Source: CAJGDV01 sp036667875
GTDB taxonomy: Bacteria > Bacillota_I > Bacilli_A > RF39 > UBA660
Direction: 5' to 3'
Assembly: GCA_036667875.1 (NCBI GenBank)
Contig: JAVWTD010000001.1
Span: forward strand, 1-64,000
DNA: 64,000 nt
Shown here: positions 49,725-59,767 of the stretch, piece by piece
How the letters are laid out: each line of letters starts with the position of its first letter
How positions within the stretch are numbered: position 1 is the first letter of the stretch
The notes under the pieces: generated by a model
The model's database searches: none
What the model saw: only the letters and a program-made list of their open reading frames with translations
Told to the model about the DNA's origin: nothing
Translations under genes and position numbers: made by a program

Positions 49725-51206
49725 TTAATAAAATGCGTAAGGATTAATAAATGCTGAATAATTAAATCCTGGATGTGATGAACCTGAATACATTTCAAAG
49801 TGTAAATGACTTCCCGAAGTTTGACCTGTTAGTCCTACAAAGCCTATTAACTGACCACGTTCTACTGGGAATCCAGCTTTTACACCAGGTGCAATAGCAG
49901 AAAGGTGAGCGTATCCACTACCATATCCGTTATTATGATTTATAGCAATGAATGTACCATATGTTCCATATCCATACGTTGCCATTGTAACAGTACCGTT
50001 GTTAGCGGCATAAACAGGTGCACCATAATAATTTGTTATATCTAAAGCTTGATGGAATGAACAAGATCCACTAAAACATCTATTTCCGAATCCAGATCCT
50101 ATAGTAGTACTAGATGTTGGCCATGTCCAATATTTACCACCAACACCTGATATATATTTAGTTCCTATTAGAACTATTTTATTAGTTGATGGTTTAAGTA
50201 CTGATTGTTCTAATACTTCATTTTTTAAAATAAAGCCATTTTTTGAAACAATATTTTGTTTAATTCTTGATAGTCCATTTTCTCCATTTTGAATAGTTTC
50301 TTCATCACCTGCTAAAACAGAATCAGAAGGTCTTTCTTCAACACTATAATACAATTCTTGATCAGTAACTTTAGTAATAGAAGAAACTACATCCACCACA
50401 GGATCAGCGTATGAAACTGAAACTACTTGACCTGGATAAAGAATATTGTCAATGGATGTAAATTCAGGATTTGAAACTAAAAATTCTTGAACACTTATCT
50501 TATTATCTTTCGATACCGATTCAATAGTATCATTTTGTTGCACGATATATTCTTTGTTTTTTTCTGTAGTTGAAAATAGAATGTATTGTGATAATTCTTC
50601 TGAATTATTATAAATAATTTCATTGACAGGAATATTTGTCTTTTTGCTAGTAATTATATTGTCAACATATATACTGTCATATTTTAAGCCTGTTGTTTCT
50701 ATTTCTTTTTGAGTCTCATCTAAATATGAATTATAATTTTCTTCTCCAATAAAAGCAATTATTGTATTTTTAATTGATTCTTTGAAAATTGAATTATTTG
50801 TTACATATATAACATTATTTTCTATTTTTTGATTACCATCTTTTGTTTGAATCTCTTTTTTGATAGTATATTGATATCCTTTTATTGTAAAAGGTTTAAG
50901 ATTTTGTAATTTTTTATAGACATCTTTAACTTCATCTGTTTTGTTATTGAAAGTAATAATCTTTTTAATATCAAGACCATTAGGGATATCAACTTTTTTA
51001 ACATTATATTTATCTTTTATATTAGATCCTTCTTTGTCTATATAATCTTCTAATTCTTTTTTATCTTTTATTACTCCTAATATTTGATCATCTAAATACA
51101 CTTGATAAAAATTATTAGGACTTGTTCTTTGGTTATTATTTATCCCAATAAAGCATACAAACATACTTACAACAATTACAAATATCCATGGAATTACTTT
51201 TTTCAT
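49725..51206 (-). CDS. Secreted M23 peptidase with LysM and G5 domains
   Basis: A 493-residue cell-wall hydrolase: N-terminal membrane segment (5-22), a linker region (about 35-205), a LysM domain (about 210-255, KEYIVQQNDTIESVSKDN), a G5-like domain (about 265-345), and a LytM/M23 zinc endopeptidase domain (about 365-490). The zinc ligands are intact: FHQALDI (H-x-x-x-D), YAHLSAI, and SHLHFEM. It should cleave peptidoglycan cross-links. AGGTGA precedes the ATG. It lies between dnaB and walJ. Confidence 0.92.
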   Translation of the reverse strand: MKKVIPWIFVIVVSMFVCFIGINNNQRTSPNNFYQVYLDDQILGVIKDKKELEDYIDKEGSNIKDKYNVKKVDIPNGLDIKKIITFNNKTDEVKDVYKKLQNLKPFTIKGYQYTIKKEIQTKDGNQKIENNVIYVTNNSIFKESIKNTIIAFIGEENYNSYLDETQKEIETTGLKYDSIYVDNIITSKKTNIPVNEIIYNNSEELSQYILFSTTEKNKEYIVQQNDTIESVSKDNKISVQEFLVSNPEFTSIDNILYPGQVVSVSYADPVVDVVSSITKVTDQELYYSVEERPSDSVLAGDEETIQNGENGLSRIKQNIVSKNGFILKNEVLEQSVLKPSTNKIVLIGTKYISGVGGKYWTWPTSSTTIGSGFGNRCFSGSCSFHQALDITNYYGAPVYAANNGTVTMATYGYGTYGTFIAINHNNGYGSGYAHLSAIAPGVKAGFPVERGQLIGFVGLTGQTSGSHLHFEMYSGSSHPGFNYSAFINPYAFY

Positions 51207-51209
51207 AAA

Positions 51210-52562
51210 TCACCTATTTTCCACTTCTTTATTAACAATACTAACAAACTTACTTAAATTTTTATGAAATATAAGATTTATAGTATCAGTAGGGCCACTT
51301 CTGTGTTTGGCTATTATAAATTCACTTTGACTATCATTACTTTCATCTTGGTCTTTTTTTAAAGTATAGTAATCATCTCTATATAAAAATGCAACTATAT
51401 CAGCATCTTGTTCAATAGATCCTGACTCTCTTAAATCTGAAAGCATTGGTCTTTTTTCATCTCTTTGTTCAACACCACGAGATAATTGAGCTAAAGCTAC
51501 AACTGGAATATCTAACTCCATTGCCATTGTTTTTAAAGATCTTGATATTTCAGAAACTTCTTGTTGTCTATTTCCTTGATATTTTGGTGAACCTTGAATA
51601 AGAGTTAAATAGTCAATTATGACAATTCCAAGACCATTTTCTGATGATGCTAAACGTCTACATTTTGCTTTTATTTCTCCAATTGTCATTCCAGAAGTAT
51701 CATCAATAACTAAATTTGTTTCTCCAAGTCTTGCTACTGCTTCATTAATCTTTTTAAAATCATCTTTTTCTATTTCACCACGTTTTAAATTTCCTAAATC
51801 AATTTCACCACACGCTGAAATCATTCTCATCGCTAATTGTTCGGCACCCATTTCCATATTGAAAAGAGCAACAGTCTTAGATGTTGTCATCGCCATATTT
51901 GTTGCTAAATTTAAAGCAAACGCTGTTTTCCCCATGGCTGGTCTTGCAGCAATAATTATTAATTCATGTGGATGAAATCCAGTTGTAATTTTATCTAAAT
52001 CGTCAAATCCTGTTGAAAGACCAGTTATTTCTCCTTTGTTTTTTGCAATTCTCTCTAATTGTTCAACTGTTTTATTCAAAACTTCTTGAATTGTTCTAAA
52101 TTCAGAACCTTTTCTGGTTTTTACAACGTTTAAAATTTTTGTCTCTGCACTTTCTAATATATCTGAAAGATTATCACTACCTTTGTAAGCATCATCAATA
52201 ATTAACGATGATTCATTAATCAATCTTCTTAAGACTGCTTTTTCACTTACAATTTTAATATATTCATCTATATTTGCAGCACTAGGTACAGTATTTAGTA
52301 AAGAAGCCACATATTCTGAACCACCTATGTTTTTTAAAATATTTCTTTTTTCTAATTCTGCTATAACAATAGCACCATCTATATTGGTGTTATTTTCAAT
52401 CATAGTTTGCATAACTTCAAATATTTTTTTATGAGACTCTTTATAAAATAATTCAGATGATAAATTTTCAACACATTTTTTTGCAGCTTGATCTGATAAA
52501 AACATTGAACCTAGAACACATTGTTCTACTTCAATATTATGAGGCATAATTTTATCATCCAT
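51210..52562 (-). CDS. dnaB: Replicative DNA helicase
   Basis: Hexameric helicase of the replication fork (called dnaC in Bacillus). N-terminal domain: HNIEVEQCVLGSMFL; C-terminal RecA-like core with Walker A in ARPAMGKTAFALN, VIIDYLTLIQGS, and ALAQLSRGVEQRDEKRPMLSDLRESGSIEQDAD. At 450 residues the length is normal and there is no intein. I use the ATG after AGGTGAAAATT, three codons inside the longest frame. It is directly downstream of rplI, the usual Firmicutes order. Confidence 0.97.
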   Translation of the reverse strand: MDDKIMPHNIEVEQCVLGSMFLSDQAAKKCVENLSSELFYKESHKKIFEVMQTMIENNTNIDGAIVIAELEKRNILKNIGGSEYVASLLNTVPSAANIDEYIKIVSEKAVLRRLINESSLIIDDAYKGSDNLSDILESAETKILNVVKTRKGSEFRTIQEVLNKTVEQLERIAKNKGEITGLSTGFDDLDKITTGFHPHELIIIAARPAMGKTAFALNLATNMAMTTSKTVALFNMEMGAEQLAMRMISACGEIDLGNLKRGEIEKDDFKKINEAVARLGETNLVIDDTSGMTIGEIKAKCRRLASSENGLGIVIIDYLTLIQGSPKYQGNRQQEVSEISRSLKTMAMELDIPVVALAQLSRGVEQRDEKRPMLSDLRESGSIEQDADIVAFLYRDDYYTLKKDQDESNDSQSEFIIAKHRSGPTDTINLIFHKNLSKFVSIVNKEVENR

Positions 52563-52571
52563 AATTTTCAC

Positions 52572-53018
52572 CTAACTTTCTTTAGATAATTCAACCTGTA
52601 ATTCTGCAACAACTTTTTTATGCAAATTTATTTTTAAAATATGCATTCCTAAACAATTTAAATTTATATTTTTATCAATTGTTTTTTTATCTATTTCTAT
52701 TTTTTTGTTTTTTAATTCTTGTACAATTTGCTTTGGACTAATTGTTCCAAAAACTTTATCAAATGAACCTGTTTTAACTTTAAATTTTAATGTAATTTTT
52801 TCTATTTGTTCTTTAATTTTTAGAGAATCATTAATTTTTTCATTTTCTTCAAGTTCTTTTTTCTTTGTCAAAGTGTCTTGATGTTTTAAATTACCATCAT
52901 TGGCAATTACTGCATATCCGTTTTTAATTAGAAAATTCATTCCATATCCATCTTTAACTTCTTTGATCTCACCAATTTTTCCTTGGCCTTTTAAGTTTTT
53001 AACAAAAATAACTTTCAT
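52572..53018 (-). CDS. rplI: Ribosomal protein bL9
   Basis: Elongated large-subunit protein with two RNA-binding domains. KVIFVKNLKGQGKIGEIKEVKDGYGMNFLIKNGYA is the signature N-terminal domain; a central helix and the C-terminal domain (about 80-148, VFGTISPKQIV) follow. The length of 148 is typical. AGGTGA precedes the ATG. It is nine bases before dnaB. Confidence 0.97.
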   Translation of the reverse strand: MKVIFVKNLKGQGKIGEIKEVKDGYGMNFLIKNGYAVIANDGNLKHQDTLTKKKELEENEKINDSLKIKEQIEKITLKFKVKTGSFDKVFGTISPKQIVQELKNKKIEIDKKTIDKNINLNCLGMHILKINLHKKVVAELQVELSKES

Positions 53019-53114
53019 ATTTTCACCTCACTACCATTATACTATATTTTTTGATAATTGTCTTTATAAAAAAAAATAAAAATTGTTGGGAAATGATTAT
53101 TATAGTTCATATAA

Positions 53115-54041
53115 TCAATTCTTTTTTTCTTTTATTCTTTCTGCTAAATCTTGTATTTTTTTCATTCTATGATTAACACCTGACTTTGAAATAAGGTTAC
53201 CAGTTTCATAAGAAATTATTTGGCTTAATTCTAAAAGTGAAGCATCCTCGTATTTCAGTCTATAATTTGCAATAACTTGTTCTTTTTCATCAAGTAAATC
53301 TAAGCCACCGATATTTATTATTAAATTTATATCGTCTGCTTGTTTCATTGCAGTTGTTATAATTTTATCAACATTAGCTTGTTCCATATTATTTAAACGA
53401 TTTGTCATATTTTTGTGATCTCTATAAATTCTAATATCCTCATAATACATTACTGCATTTGAAGCACTAATGATTCTTAAAAAGTCACCGATTTTTTCTG
53501 CTTCTTTTATATAAACCATAAATTTATTTTCTCTTTTAATTATTTTGCTGTTTAAATAAAATTCATTTAATATTTTTACAACAAAATTAGAGTATTCTTC
53601 ATTATTAAATAAGAATTCTAAATGGTATCTAGATTTTTTAGGATCATTTATGCTTCCTGAAGAAATAAATACTCCACGCAAGTATGCTCTCATAGTATCC
53701 ATATCATCAATAATATATTCTTCAGGAATATCTAGTAATTTTTTATTAAATATGGCTAATTGTTCAAGAATATTATATATATTATTATTTATTTCAATAA
53801 TATATATTAAGTTTTTATTATAATTGTATCCTTTTCTAATTGTTATTTTAGGTTGTACATCAAATAACTCTTTAAATAAGGAATATATTTTCCTTGCGAC
53901 ACTTGAATTTTCGGTGTCTATTTTAATCTTTTCTTTACTTATCTCACTATTTTTAACAATTGCAGATAATTCCGCAATATTTTCGGTTTTTATTCCTGAA
54001 ATCTTACTAACTTCAGTTTTAACTACACTAGTAAAAGACAT
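53115..54041 (-). CDS. whiA: WhiA-type DNA-binding protein
   Basis: A 308-residue protein with an N-terminal domain related to LAGLIDADG homing endonucleases (without nuclease residues; RAYLRGVFISSGSINDPK is the core) and a C-terminal HTH (RLKYEDASLLELSQIISYETGNLISKSGVNHRMKKI). In Bacilli WhiA influences division and chromosome segregation. It abuts yvcK with no gap and has no own ribosome site, implying coupled translation. Confidence 0.95.
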   Translation of the reverse strand: MSFTSVVKTEVSKISGIKTENIAELSAIVKNSEISKEKIKIDTENSSVARKIYSLFKELFDVQPKITIRKGYNYNKNLIYIIEINNNIYNILEQLAIFNKKLLDIPEEYIIDDMDTMRAYLRGVFISSGSINDPKKSRYHLEFLFNNEEYSNFVVKILNEFYLNSKIIKRENKFMVYIKEAEKIGDFLRIISASNAVMYYEDIRIYRDHKNMTNRLNNMEQANVDKIITTAMKQADDINLIINIGGLDLLDEKEQVIANYRLKYEDASLLELSQIISYETGNLISKSGVNHRMKKIQDLAERIKEKKN

Positions 54042-54995
54042 TTAATTATTAATTAATTCAGAAAAAATAAAAAATGCAAGTTTTAAAACATTGTGTCTAA
54101 TAATTTCATTCTCATATAAAACTAAATCATCTTCAATAACTTTTACACCCATATGTATTAATTTTTCTTTATCAAAAACTACTTGGTCTTTTTGTTCTAG
54201 AGTTTCATATTTTTTTACGATTTCCTCATTTAATTTGTCATTATTTAATATTACTGTATTAATTTTTCTTTTTCCTAAATAACTATTTAATAGTCGTATG
54301 TGATCACTTACTGTAAAATCATCAGTTTCGCCTGGTTGTGTCATTAAATTACATACATAAGTTATATTAGCAGTACTTTTATCAATTTCCTTAATTATGT
54401 CTTTACAAATAAGGTTTGGTATAATACTTGTAAATAAACTACCCATACTTAATATAATAGCATCTGCTTCTTTAATAGCGTTTAGTGCTTCTTCAGTTAC
54501 AATAGGTTTTTCTTTATAATAAACATTTTTAATTTTATTATGAGACATGGTAATATTATGTTCACCTTCAACTATTGTTCCATCCATCATTTTTGCAACT
54601 AAAACCACATTATCTTCCGTTAGTGGTAAAACTTTACCTTTTAAATTTAAAACTTTACTTAATGATTGAATTCCATCTGACATGTTGCCGGTAATGTTAG
54701 CCATCGCTGTTAATAATAAATTGCCTACTGCATGTCCATTTAAATCACTATTAGTTTTAAATCTATAGTTTAATAATTCTTCTACTAATGGCTCAGTTTC
54801 AGAAAGAGCAGTTATAACTTTCCTAATATCTCCTACAGCTGGTGTATTAAATTCTTCTCTTAATCTACCAGTACTACTTCCATCATCACATACTGAAACA
54901 ATTGCAGTAATATCTACAGGATACATCTTAAGACCTTTTAAAAGAAATGATAAACCTGTTCCTCCACCTAAAATAACTATCTTTTTTTTATTCAT
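54042..54995 (-). CDS. yvcK: YvcK/CofD-like gluconeogenesis factor
   Basis: A 317-residue nucleotide-sugar-binding protein with the opening VILGGGTGLSFLLKGLK, VSVCDDGSSTGRLR, GHAVGNLLLTAM and LMTQPGETDDFT. In Bacillus YvcK binds UDP-GlcNAc and supports growth on gluconeogenic carbon and wall synthesis. AGGAGG precedes the ATG. The common upstream neighbour rapZ is missing; here a pseudopilin gene takes that place. Confidence 0.95.
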   Translation of the reverse strand: MNKKKIVILGGGTGLSFLLKGLKMYPVDITAIVSVCDDGSSTGRLREEFNTPAVGDIRKVITALSETEPLVEELLNYRFKTNSDLNGHAVGNLLLTAMANITGNMSDGIQSLSKVLNLKGKVLPLTEDNVVLVAKMMDGTIVEGEHNITMSHNKIKNVYYKEKPIVTEEALNAIKEADAIILSMGSLFTSIIPNLICKDIIKEIDKSTANITYVCNLMTQPGETDDFTVSDHIRLLNSYLGKRKINTVILNNDKLNEEIVKKYETLEQKDQVVFDKEKLIHMGVKVIEDDLVLYENEIIRHNVLKLAFFIFSELINN

Positions 54996-55004
54996 ATATA
55001 CCTC

Positions 55005-55409
55005 CTAATTGTAATTGTCTTCTAAGACAATACCTGATCCACATTCACCTTGATAAATAATGTAATAGCCTAAGTTTCCAGTACCACAAAATTTGTTGGT
55101 TTTAACATTTTCTAAAAAATAATTTTTATTTCTATAATAAATTTTTCCAGAAATTATTTCATCACTATTTTCAAATTGTATAGTACCATCTGTTATGTCT
55201 ATTCCAAGATTAGTAAAACCTTCATAATCATTTTCTGCATTATACATTTTTGCAGAATCAATAATGGCATTTAGTGTTTGCTTAAAAGCATTTTTCTTTG
55301 AATTTTTTAAGGAATTAGAGATAATAGGAACGCTAATCAATCCTATTATACCTAATAAACTAATAACTGCTAATAATTCTACCAATGTAAATCCTAATTT
55401 TTTTTTCAT
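55005..55409 (-). CDS. Type IV pilin-like (pseudopilin) protein
   Basis: A 134-residue protein with a classic prepilin N-terminus: short basic leader, G|FTLVELLAVISLLGIIGLIS, the cleaved Gly and Glu+5 both present, followed by a long helix and a small C-terminal domain with two cysteines (CGTGNLGYYIIYQGEC), likely a disulfide. No prepilin peptidase or pilus ATPase is in the window. There is no ribosome site before the ATG. It lies nine bases before yvcK. Confidence 0.85.
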   Translation of the reverse strand: MKKKLGFTLVELLAVISLLGIIGLISVPIISNSLKNSKKNAFKQTLNAIIDSAKMYNAENDYEGFTNLGIDITDGTIQFENSDEIISGKIYYRNKNYFLENVKTNKFCGTGNLGYYIIYQGECGSGIVLEDNYN

Positions 55410-55562
55410 ATTTATTTTTATAATAGGTATAGAAAAGATAATAATTATTATTTTATTGTCTAGTCTTATTTATTATGCTATTTCAATTTATAATTATGAC
55501 TTTTAGCAATAATACTTAACCTATTTCTCCTTTCTTCTTTTTTCCTACTAACATTATATCAT

Positions 55563-55588
55563 AAAAAAAAGAGTATACTCTTTTTATT
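55563..55588 (-). terminator. Terminator of the lgt operon
   Basis: AAAAAGAGTATACTCTTTTT is a perfect palindrome at the lgt stop, followed by T residues on the minus strand. Confidence 0.7.
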
Positions 55589-56396
55589 TGCTTTCTCTAA
55601 AATTATCGATGTCATGATATTGATTGGATAATTTTGAACCTTTACTAGATTTAATATATAGAAGTAAGCCGACTATAATCATAAAAAGCGAAACTATTTG
55701 AGCAATTTTAAATGATCCTAGCATTAAACTATCTGTTCTTAAAGATTCAACAAATAATCTTCCTATTCCATACCAAACAAGATAGAATGAAGTAAGTTGG
55801 TTTACTTTTAAATACTTATATTTTCTTATTAATATAATAATAATAAATCCAACAAGGCACCAAAGTGATTCATAATAAAATGTTGGTTGATAATAATATC
55901 CATTAATTTTCATTCCTTCAATTACGAAATCTGGAACAAATAAAGATTTTAAAAATTCAATTGTAGTTCCTCCTCCATGAGCTTCACTATTGAAAAAATT
56001 ACCCCATCTTCCTATTGCTTGTCCAATTAGTAATGCTGGAACTGTAAAATCAATAAAATATTTAAAACTAATTTTATATTTTCTACAATAAAATATTATA
56101 AATAGAAGACCTGCTAGCAATCCACCATGTATTGCTAGACCACCTTCCCAAATTTTAAATATGTCAATTAGATTTTTAGAATAATAACTAAAATTAAATA
56201 ATACATAGTATATTCTTGCCCCAATTAATGAAATGGGTATTAACCAAAAAAACAAATTAAGTGTAAAGTTTTCAGGAATATCAAATTTTTTTGTTTCTTT
56301 TAAAACTATATTTCCACCAATAAGTAAGGCTAAAAAAATAAAAAAGGAATACCAATATATTTTTATAAAACCGATATCTAATAAAATTGGATTCAT
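55584..56396 (-). CDS. lgt: Prolipoprotein diacylglyceryl transferase
   Basis: Membrane enzyme that attaches diacylglycerol to the lipobox cysteine of prelipoproteins. The 270-residue protein has about seven helices, GGLAIHGGLLAGLLF and the Lgt signature IGRWGNFFNSEAHGG, plus a late GIGRLFVESLRTDS. GGAGAG precedes the ATG. It overlaps the upstream holin_4_2-like gene by one base. Its presence fits the predicted lipoprotein near 13 kb. Confidence 0.96.
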   Translation of the reverse strand: MNPILLDIGFIKIYWYSFFIFLALLIGGNIVLKETKKFDIPENFTLNLFFWLIPISLIGARIYYVLFNFSYYSKNLIDIFKIWEGGLAIHGGLLAGLLFIIFYCRKYKISFKYFIDFTVPALLIGQAIGRWGNFFNSEAHGGGTTIEFLKSLFVPDFVIEGMKINGYYYQPTFYYESLWCLVGFIIIILIRKYKYLKVNQLTSFYLVWYGIGRLFVESLRTDSLMLGSFKIAQIVSLFMIIVGLLLYIKSSKGSKLSNQYHDIDNFRESK

Positions 56397-56818
56397 TATT
56401 TCACTCTCCTTAAAATTGATTTAATTATTATTTCTTGAAGTAAAAAATTCATAAGAGAAATTAAAATTGCAACTACAAAAGACATAAAATAACCTTTTAT
56501 TGTAAAATGTCCTCCAAGAATAAAATCTGCAATATTTAATATTAATACATTAATTACTGGATAAAAGAGACCAAATGTCAACCCAGTTAGAGGTAGTGTC
56601 ATCCAAACTAATAATGGTTTTATAGTTTTATTTAGTATATATATTATTATTGATGTAATTAATCCCCAAAACCCAAAAAAATATGGATCTATATATATAG
56701 TTTTTTTAAATATAGTTGACGTTGCTATTAAAATTAATGCATAGCCAACCATATAAATTAACCAATCTATAAATTTGTTTAGTCTTACTTTTTTATTATC
56801 TACAACAATTATTTTCAA
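56396..56818 (-). CDS. Phage_holin_4_2/YvlD-type membrane protein
   Basis: A 140-residue protein with four helices in the YvlD pattern: IIYILNKTIKPLLVWMTLPLTGLTFGLFYPVINVLIL, where N-x-x-[IL]-[KR]-P is characteristic. Despite the Pfam name, such proteins are chromosomal and often sit beside envelope genes such as lgt, as here. The start is a TTG with TAGGAG eight bases ahead. Function unknown, possibly envelope stress. Confidence 0.85.
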   Translation of the reverse strand: MKIIVVDNKKVRLNKFIDWLIYMVGYALILIATSTIFKKTIYIDPYFFGFWGLITSIIIYILNKTIKPLLVWMTLPLTGLTFGLFYPVINVLILNIADFILGGHFTIKGYFMSFVVAILISLMNFLLQEIIIKSILRRVK

Positions 56819-56856
56819 AATATCATCTCCTACTCTATAAGTATATCATATTTATA

Positions 56857-57684
56857 TTAATTTTTGAATGAACAATGCTTACAAAGTTCTTCAACTCTTT
56901 TATTATCCTTAAAATTTTTAATTATTTTTTGTGTTTTTTCACTTTCAATTATTTCTTTTAAATCATTATTTTTGATGTTTCCTAGACTTATTATTCCTTC
57001 TGCATCTAAACAACAAGGTACAACTGTTCCATTACTTAAAATGCCAATATGAGTTTTTAAACCATTACAAAAACCAAACTCATTATACGACTCATTTTCA
57101 ATAGATGGCCACTCAAATTCAAAATCTTTATTTATATATAAATTGTTATCAATTTTAAAATTCATCATGTTTTTAAGGTTTAAAATTGAATTTTCATCTA
57201 ATTTGTACCACTCAGATATAATATTAGTAAGTTTTTCAAATACTTTATCTTTTGATGAATAAGTCCAATACCTATATACAATAAAAATATTATTATTATT
57301 TTTCATTATTAAATCCACAAAATGAAATAATTTTTTAATTTCATCAATATCACTATATGAATGTAAACTTATATTTATTTGCCTAATAGAAGAACTTTTA
57401 GAGATTACATCAATGTATTTTTCTATTAAAGATCCATTAGTTGTTATATTTACATTTATATTGCTTTTATCACAAACTTGTATTATTTCTTCAAATTTTG
57501 AATGAAGTAATGGTTCACCTTTAATATGGAGATAAATATAATTTGTATAATTTTTTATTTCTTCTAAAGTTTTTTTAAATAGTTCTAGCGACATTTCTTC
57601 TTTTGGTCTTTTTGATACTGAACAAAATGTACATGATTTGTTACAAATGTTGGTTATTTCAACATAAACTTTTTTAAATTTCAT
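56857..57684 (-). CDS. Radical SAM/SPASM-type protein
   Basis: A 275-residue enzyme. The radical SAM motif is ICNKSCTFCSVSK (C-x3-C-x2-C), near residues 13-21; GEPLLHSKF follows. The C-terminal region has GILSNGTVVPCCLDAEG and ELCKHCSF, a short SPASM-like set of cysteines for an extra Fe-S cluster. Such enzymes often modify peptides or act as maturases; no peptide substrate gene is adjacent. AAAGGAAA precedes the ATG inside the uvrB end, which suggests coupling. Confidence 0.88.
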   Translation of the reverse strand: MKFKKVYVEITNICNKSCTFCSVSKRPKEEMSLELFKKTLEEIKNYTNYIYLHIKGEPLLHSKFEEIIQVCDKSNINVNITTNGSLIEKYIDVISKSSSIRQINISLHSYSDIDEIKKLFHFVDLIMKNNNNIFIVYRYWTYSSKDKVFEKLTNIISEWYKLDENSILNLKNMMNFKIDNNLYINKDFEFEWPSIENESYNEFGFCNGLKTHIGILSNGTVVPCCLDAEGIISLGNIKNNDLKEIIESEKTQKIIKNFKDNKRVEELCKHCSFKN

Positions 57685-59631
57685 TTATATATTTCCTTTT
57701 AATTCAAACAAAATATCTCTTAATTCTGTTGCTCTTTCAAAATCTAATTCTTTTGCTGCATTCATCATTTCTTTTTCAATTTTAATAATTAAATTTTGTT
57801 TTTCCTTTCTGCTTAATTTTTCACCTGTTTCTTCTTTTTCAGAAATATTTGAAATTACATCTCTTATTTCTTTAATAATAGTAGTAGGGGTGATATTATT
57901 AATTTTATTATAATCATCTTGTATTTTTCTTCTTCTTTCTGTTTCGCTTATAGCAATTTCCATAGCTTCACTTATTTTATCAGCATACATTATAACTTTA
58001 CCATTTGAATTTCTAGCAGCTCTTCCTATTGTTTGTATTAAACTTCTTGAACTTCTTAAAAATCCTTGTTTATCAGCATCCATAATTGCAACTAAACTTA
58101 CTTCTGGAATATCAATTCCTTCTCTAAGAAGATTTATACCTACTAATACGTCGTATTTTCCTTTTCTTAAGTCTCTTATTATTCTCATTCTATCAAGAGT
58201 TTTTACTTCACTATGTAGATAAGCAACTTTAATATCTATTTTTTTCAAATAGTTTGTTAATTCTTCAGCCATTCTGATTGTAAGTGTAGTGATTAAAACT
58301 TTTTCATTGATAATTATTTTTTTATTTATTTCTGAAACTAAATCATCAATTTGTAATTTTGTTGGTCTAATTTCAACTATAGGATCTAATAATCCTGTAG
58401 GTCTAATAATTTGTTCTATAACTATATTAGTTTTTTCTTTCTCATAGTCCCCTGGAGTTGCAGAAACATAAATTATATTATTCATTTTCTTTTCAAACTC
58501 TGAAAACTGTAATGGTCTATTATCTAATGCACTAGGTAATCTAAAACCAAAATCAACTAAAGAAGATTTTCTCGCTTGGTCTCCATTATACATTCCTCTT
58601 ACTTGTGGAACAGTTACATGTGATTCGTCAATAATCATTAGAAAATCATCTCCAAAAAAGTCGATTAGAGTAGTAGGTGTTTCTCCTTTTTGTTTAAGTG
58701 ACAAATGTCTTGAATAGTTTTCAACTCCACGACAAAAACCTGTCTCAGTTAGCATTTCTATATCAAAATTTGTTCTTTCGTTAATTCTTTGAAATTCGAT
58801 TAGTTTGTTTTCTTTTTTAAATTTAATTAATTGTTCTTCTAATTCTTTTTTTATATTAACTATTGCAACTTTTAGTTTTTCTTCGCTTGTAACAAAGTGA
58901 CTAGCCGGAAAAATAGAAATACTTTTTTTACTTTGATAAACAATTCCTGTTAAAGTGTCAAATTCACTTATTTTTTCAATCTCATCTCCAAAAAATTCTA
59001 CTCTTATACCTTTACCATGTTGATTAACAGGAATCAACTCTAACACATCACCTCTAACACGAAAACTACCTCTTTTTAAATCCATATTATTTCTTTCATA
59101 TAACATTTCAATTAATTTTTCTATAACTTCATTTCTTTCAATTATCATTCCTTCAGTTAGAGTAAGCATTTTATTTTTATATTCTTCTTTATCTCCAATA
59201 CCATAGATACATGAAACAGATGAAACTACAATTACATCGTTATAATTAAGTAGGGAACTAGTAGCACTGTGTCTTAACTCATCAATTTCGTCATTTATAG
59301 ACGAATCTTTTTCAATATAAGTGTCTGTTTTAGCAACGTATGCTTCTGGTTGATAATAATCATAGTATGATACAAAATATTCGACATGATTATTGGGAAA
59401 TAGTTCTTTTAACTCACCATAAAGTTGACCTGCAAGTGTCTTGTTATGAGCAAGAACTAGTGTTGGCTTCTGAACTTGTTCTATTACATTGGCTACAGTA
59501 AATGTTTTACCACTTCCAGTAACACCTAATAATATTTGTTCTTTTTTTCCATTTTTAATACCTTCAACTAATTTATGTATTGCTTGTGGTTGATCACCGC
59601 TAGGTTTATATTTTGATTCTAATTTAAACAT
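57685..59631 (-). CDS. uvrB: Excinuclease ABC subunit B
   Basis: Damage-verifying helicase of nucleotide excision repair. The 648-residue protein has Walker A in LLGVTGSGKTFT, the beta-hairpin YYDYYQPEAYV, DEIDELRHSAT, FGFRLPSALDNRPL, SLVAIMDADKQGFLRS, the helicase motif IQTIGRAARNSNG, and a C-terminal UVR motif KEMMNAAKELDFERATELRD. GGAGG precedes the ATG. The uvrA gene is not next to it. Confidence 0.97.
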   Translation of the reverse strand: MFKLESKYKPSGDQPQAIHKLVEGIKNGKKEQILLGVTGSGKTFTVANVIEQVQKPTLVLAHNKTLAGQLYGELKELFPNNHVEYFVSYYDYYQPEAYVAKTDTYIEKDSSINDEIDELRHSATSSLLNYNDVIVVSSVSCIYGIGDKEEYKNKMLTLTEGMIIERNEVIEKLIEMLYERNNMDLKRGSFRVRGDVLELIPVNQHGKGIRVEFFGDEIEKISEFDTLTGIVYQSKKSISIFPASHFVTSEEKLKVAIVNIKKELEEQLIKFKKENKLIEFQRINERTNFDIEMLTETGFCRGVENYSRHLSLKQKGETPTTLIDFFGDDFLMIIDESHVTVPQVRGMYNGDQARKSSLVDFGFRLPSALDNRPLQFSEFEKKMNNIIYVSATPGDYEKEKTNIVIEQIIRPTGLLDPIVEIRPTKLQIDDLVSEINKKIIINEKVLITTLTIRMAEELTNYLKKIDIKVAYLHSEVKTLDRMRIIRDLRKGKYDVLVGINLLREGIDIPEVSLVAIMDADKQGFLRSSRSLIQTIGRAARNSNGKVIMYADKISEAMEIAISETERRRKIQDDYNKINNITPTTIIKEIRDVISNISEKEETGEKLSRKEKQNLIIKIEKEMMNAAKELDFERATELRDILFELKGNI

Positions 59632-59741
59632 AATTTCCTCCTTTTTATAGATTAATCTTTTTAAATTTATCTTATTTTAACATTATTAATACCAAAAAAC
59701 AACAAATTGTTGATTTAGTTTAATTGCCATTTATAAGTTTT

Positions 59742-59767
59742 AAAAAAAGTAAGATGAACTTACTTTT
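59742..59767 (-). terminator. Terminator of parB/noc
   Basis: AAAAGTAAG-TTCAT-CTTACTTTT followed by TTT on the minus strand, overlapping the stop codon. Confidence 0.8.
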
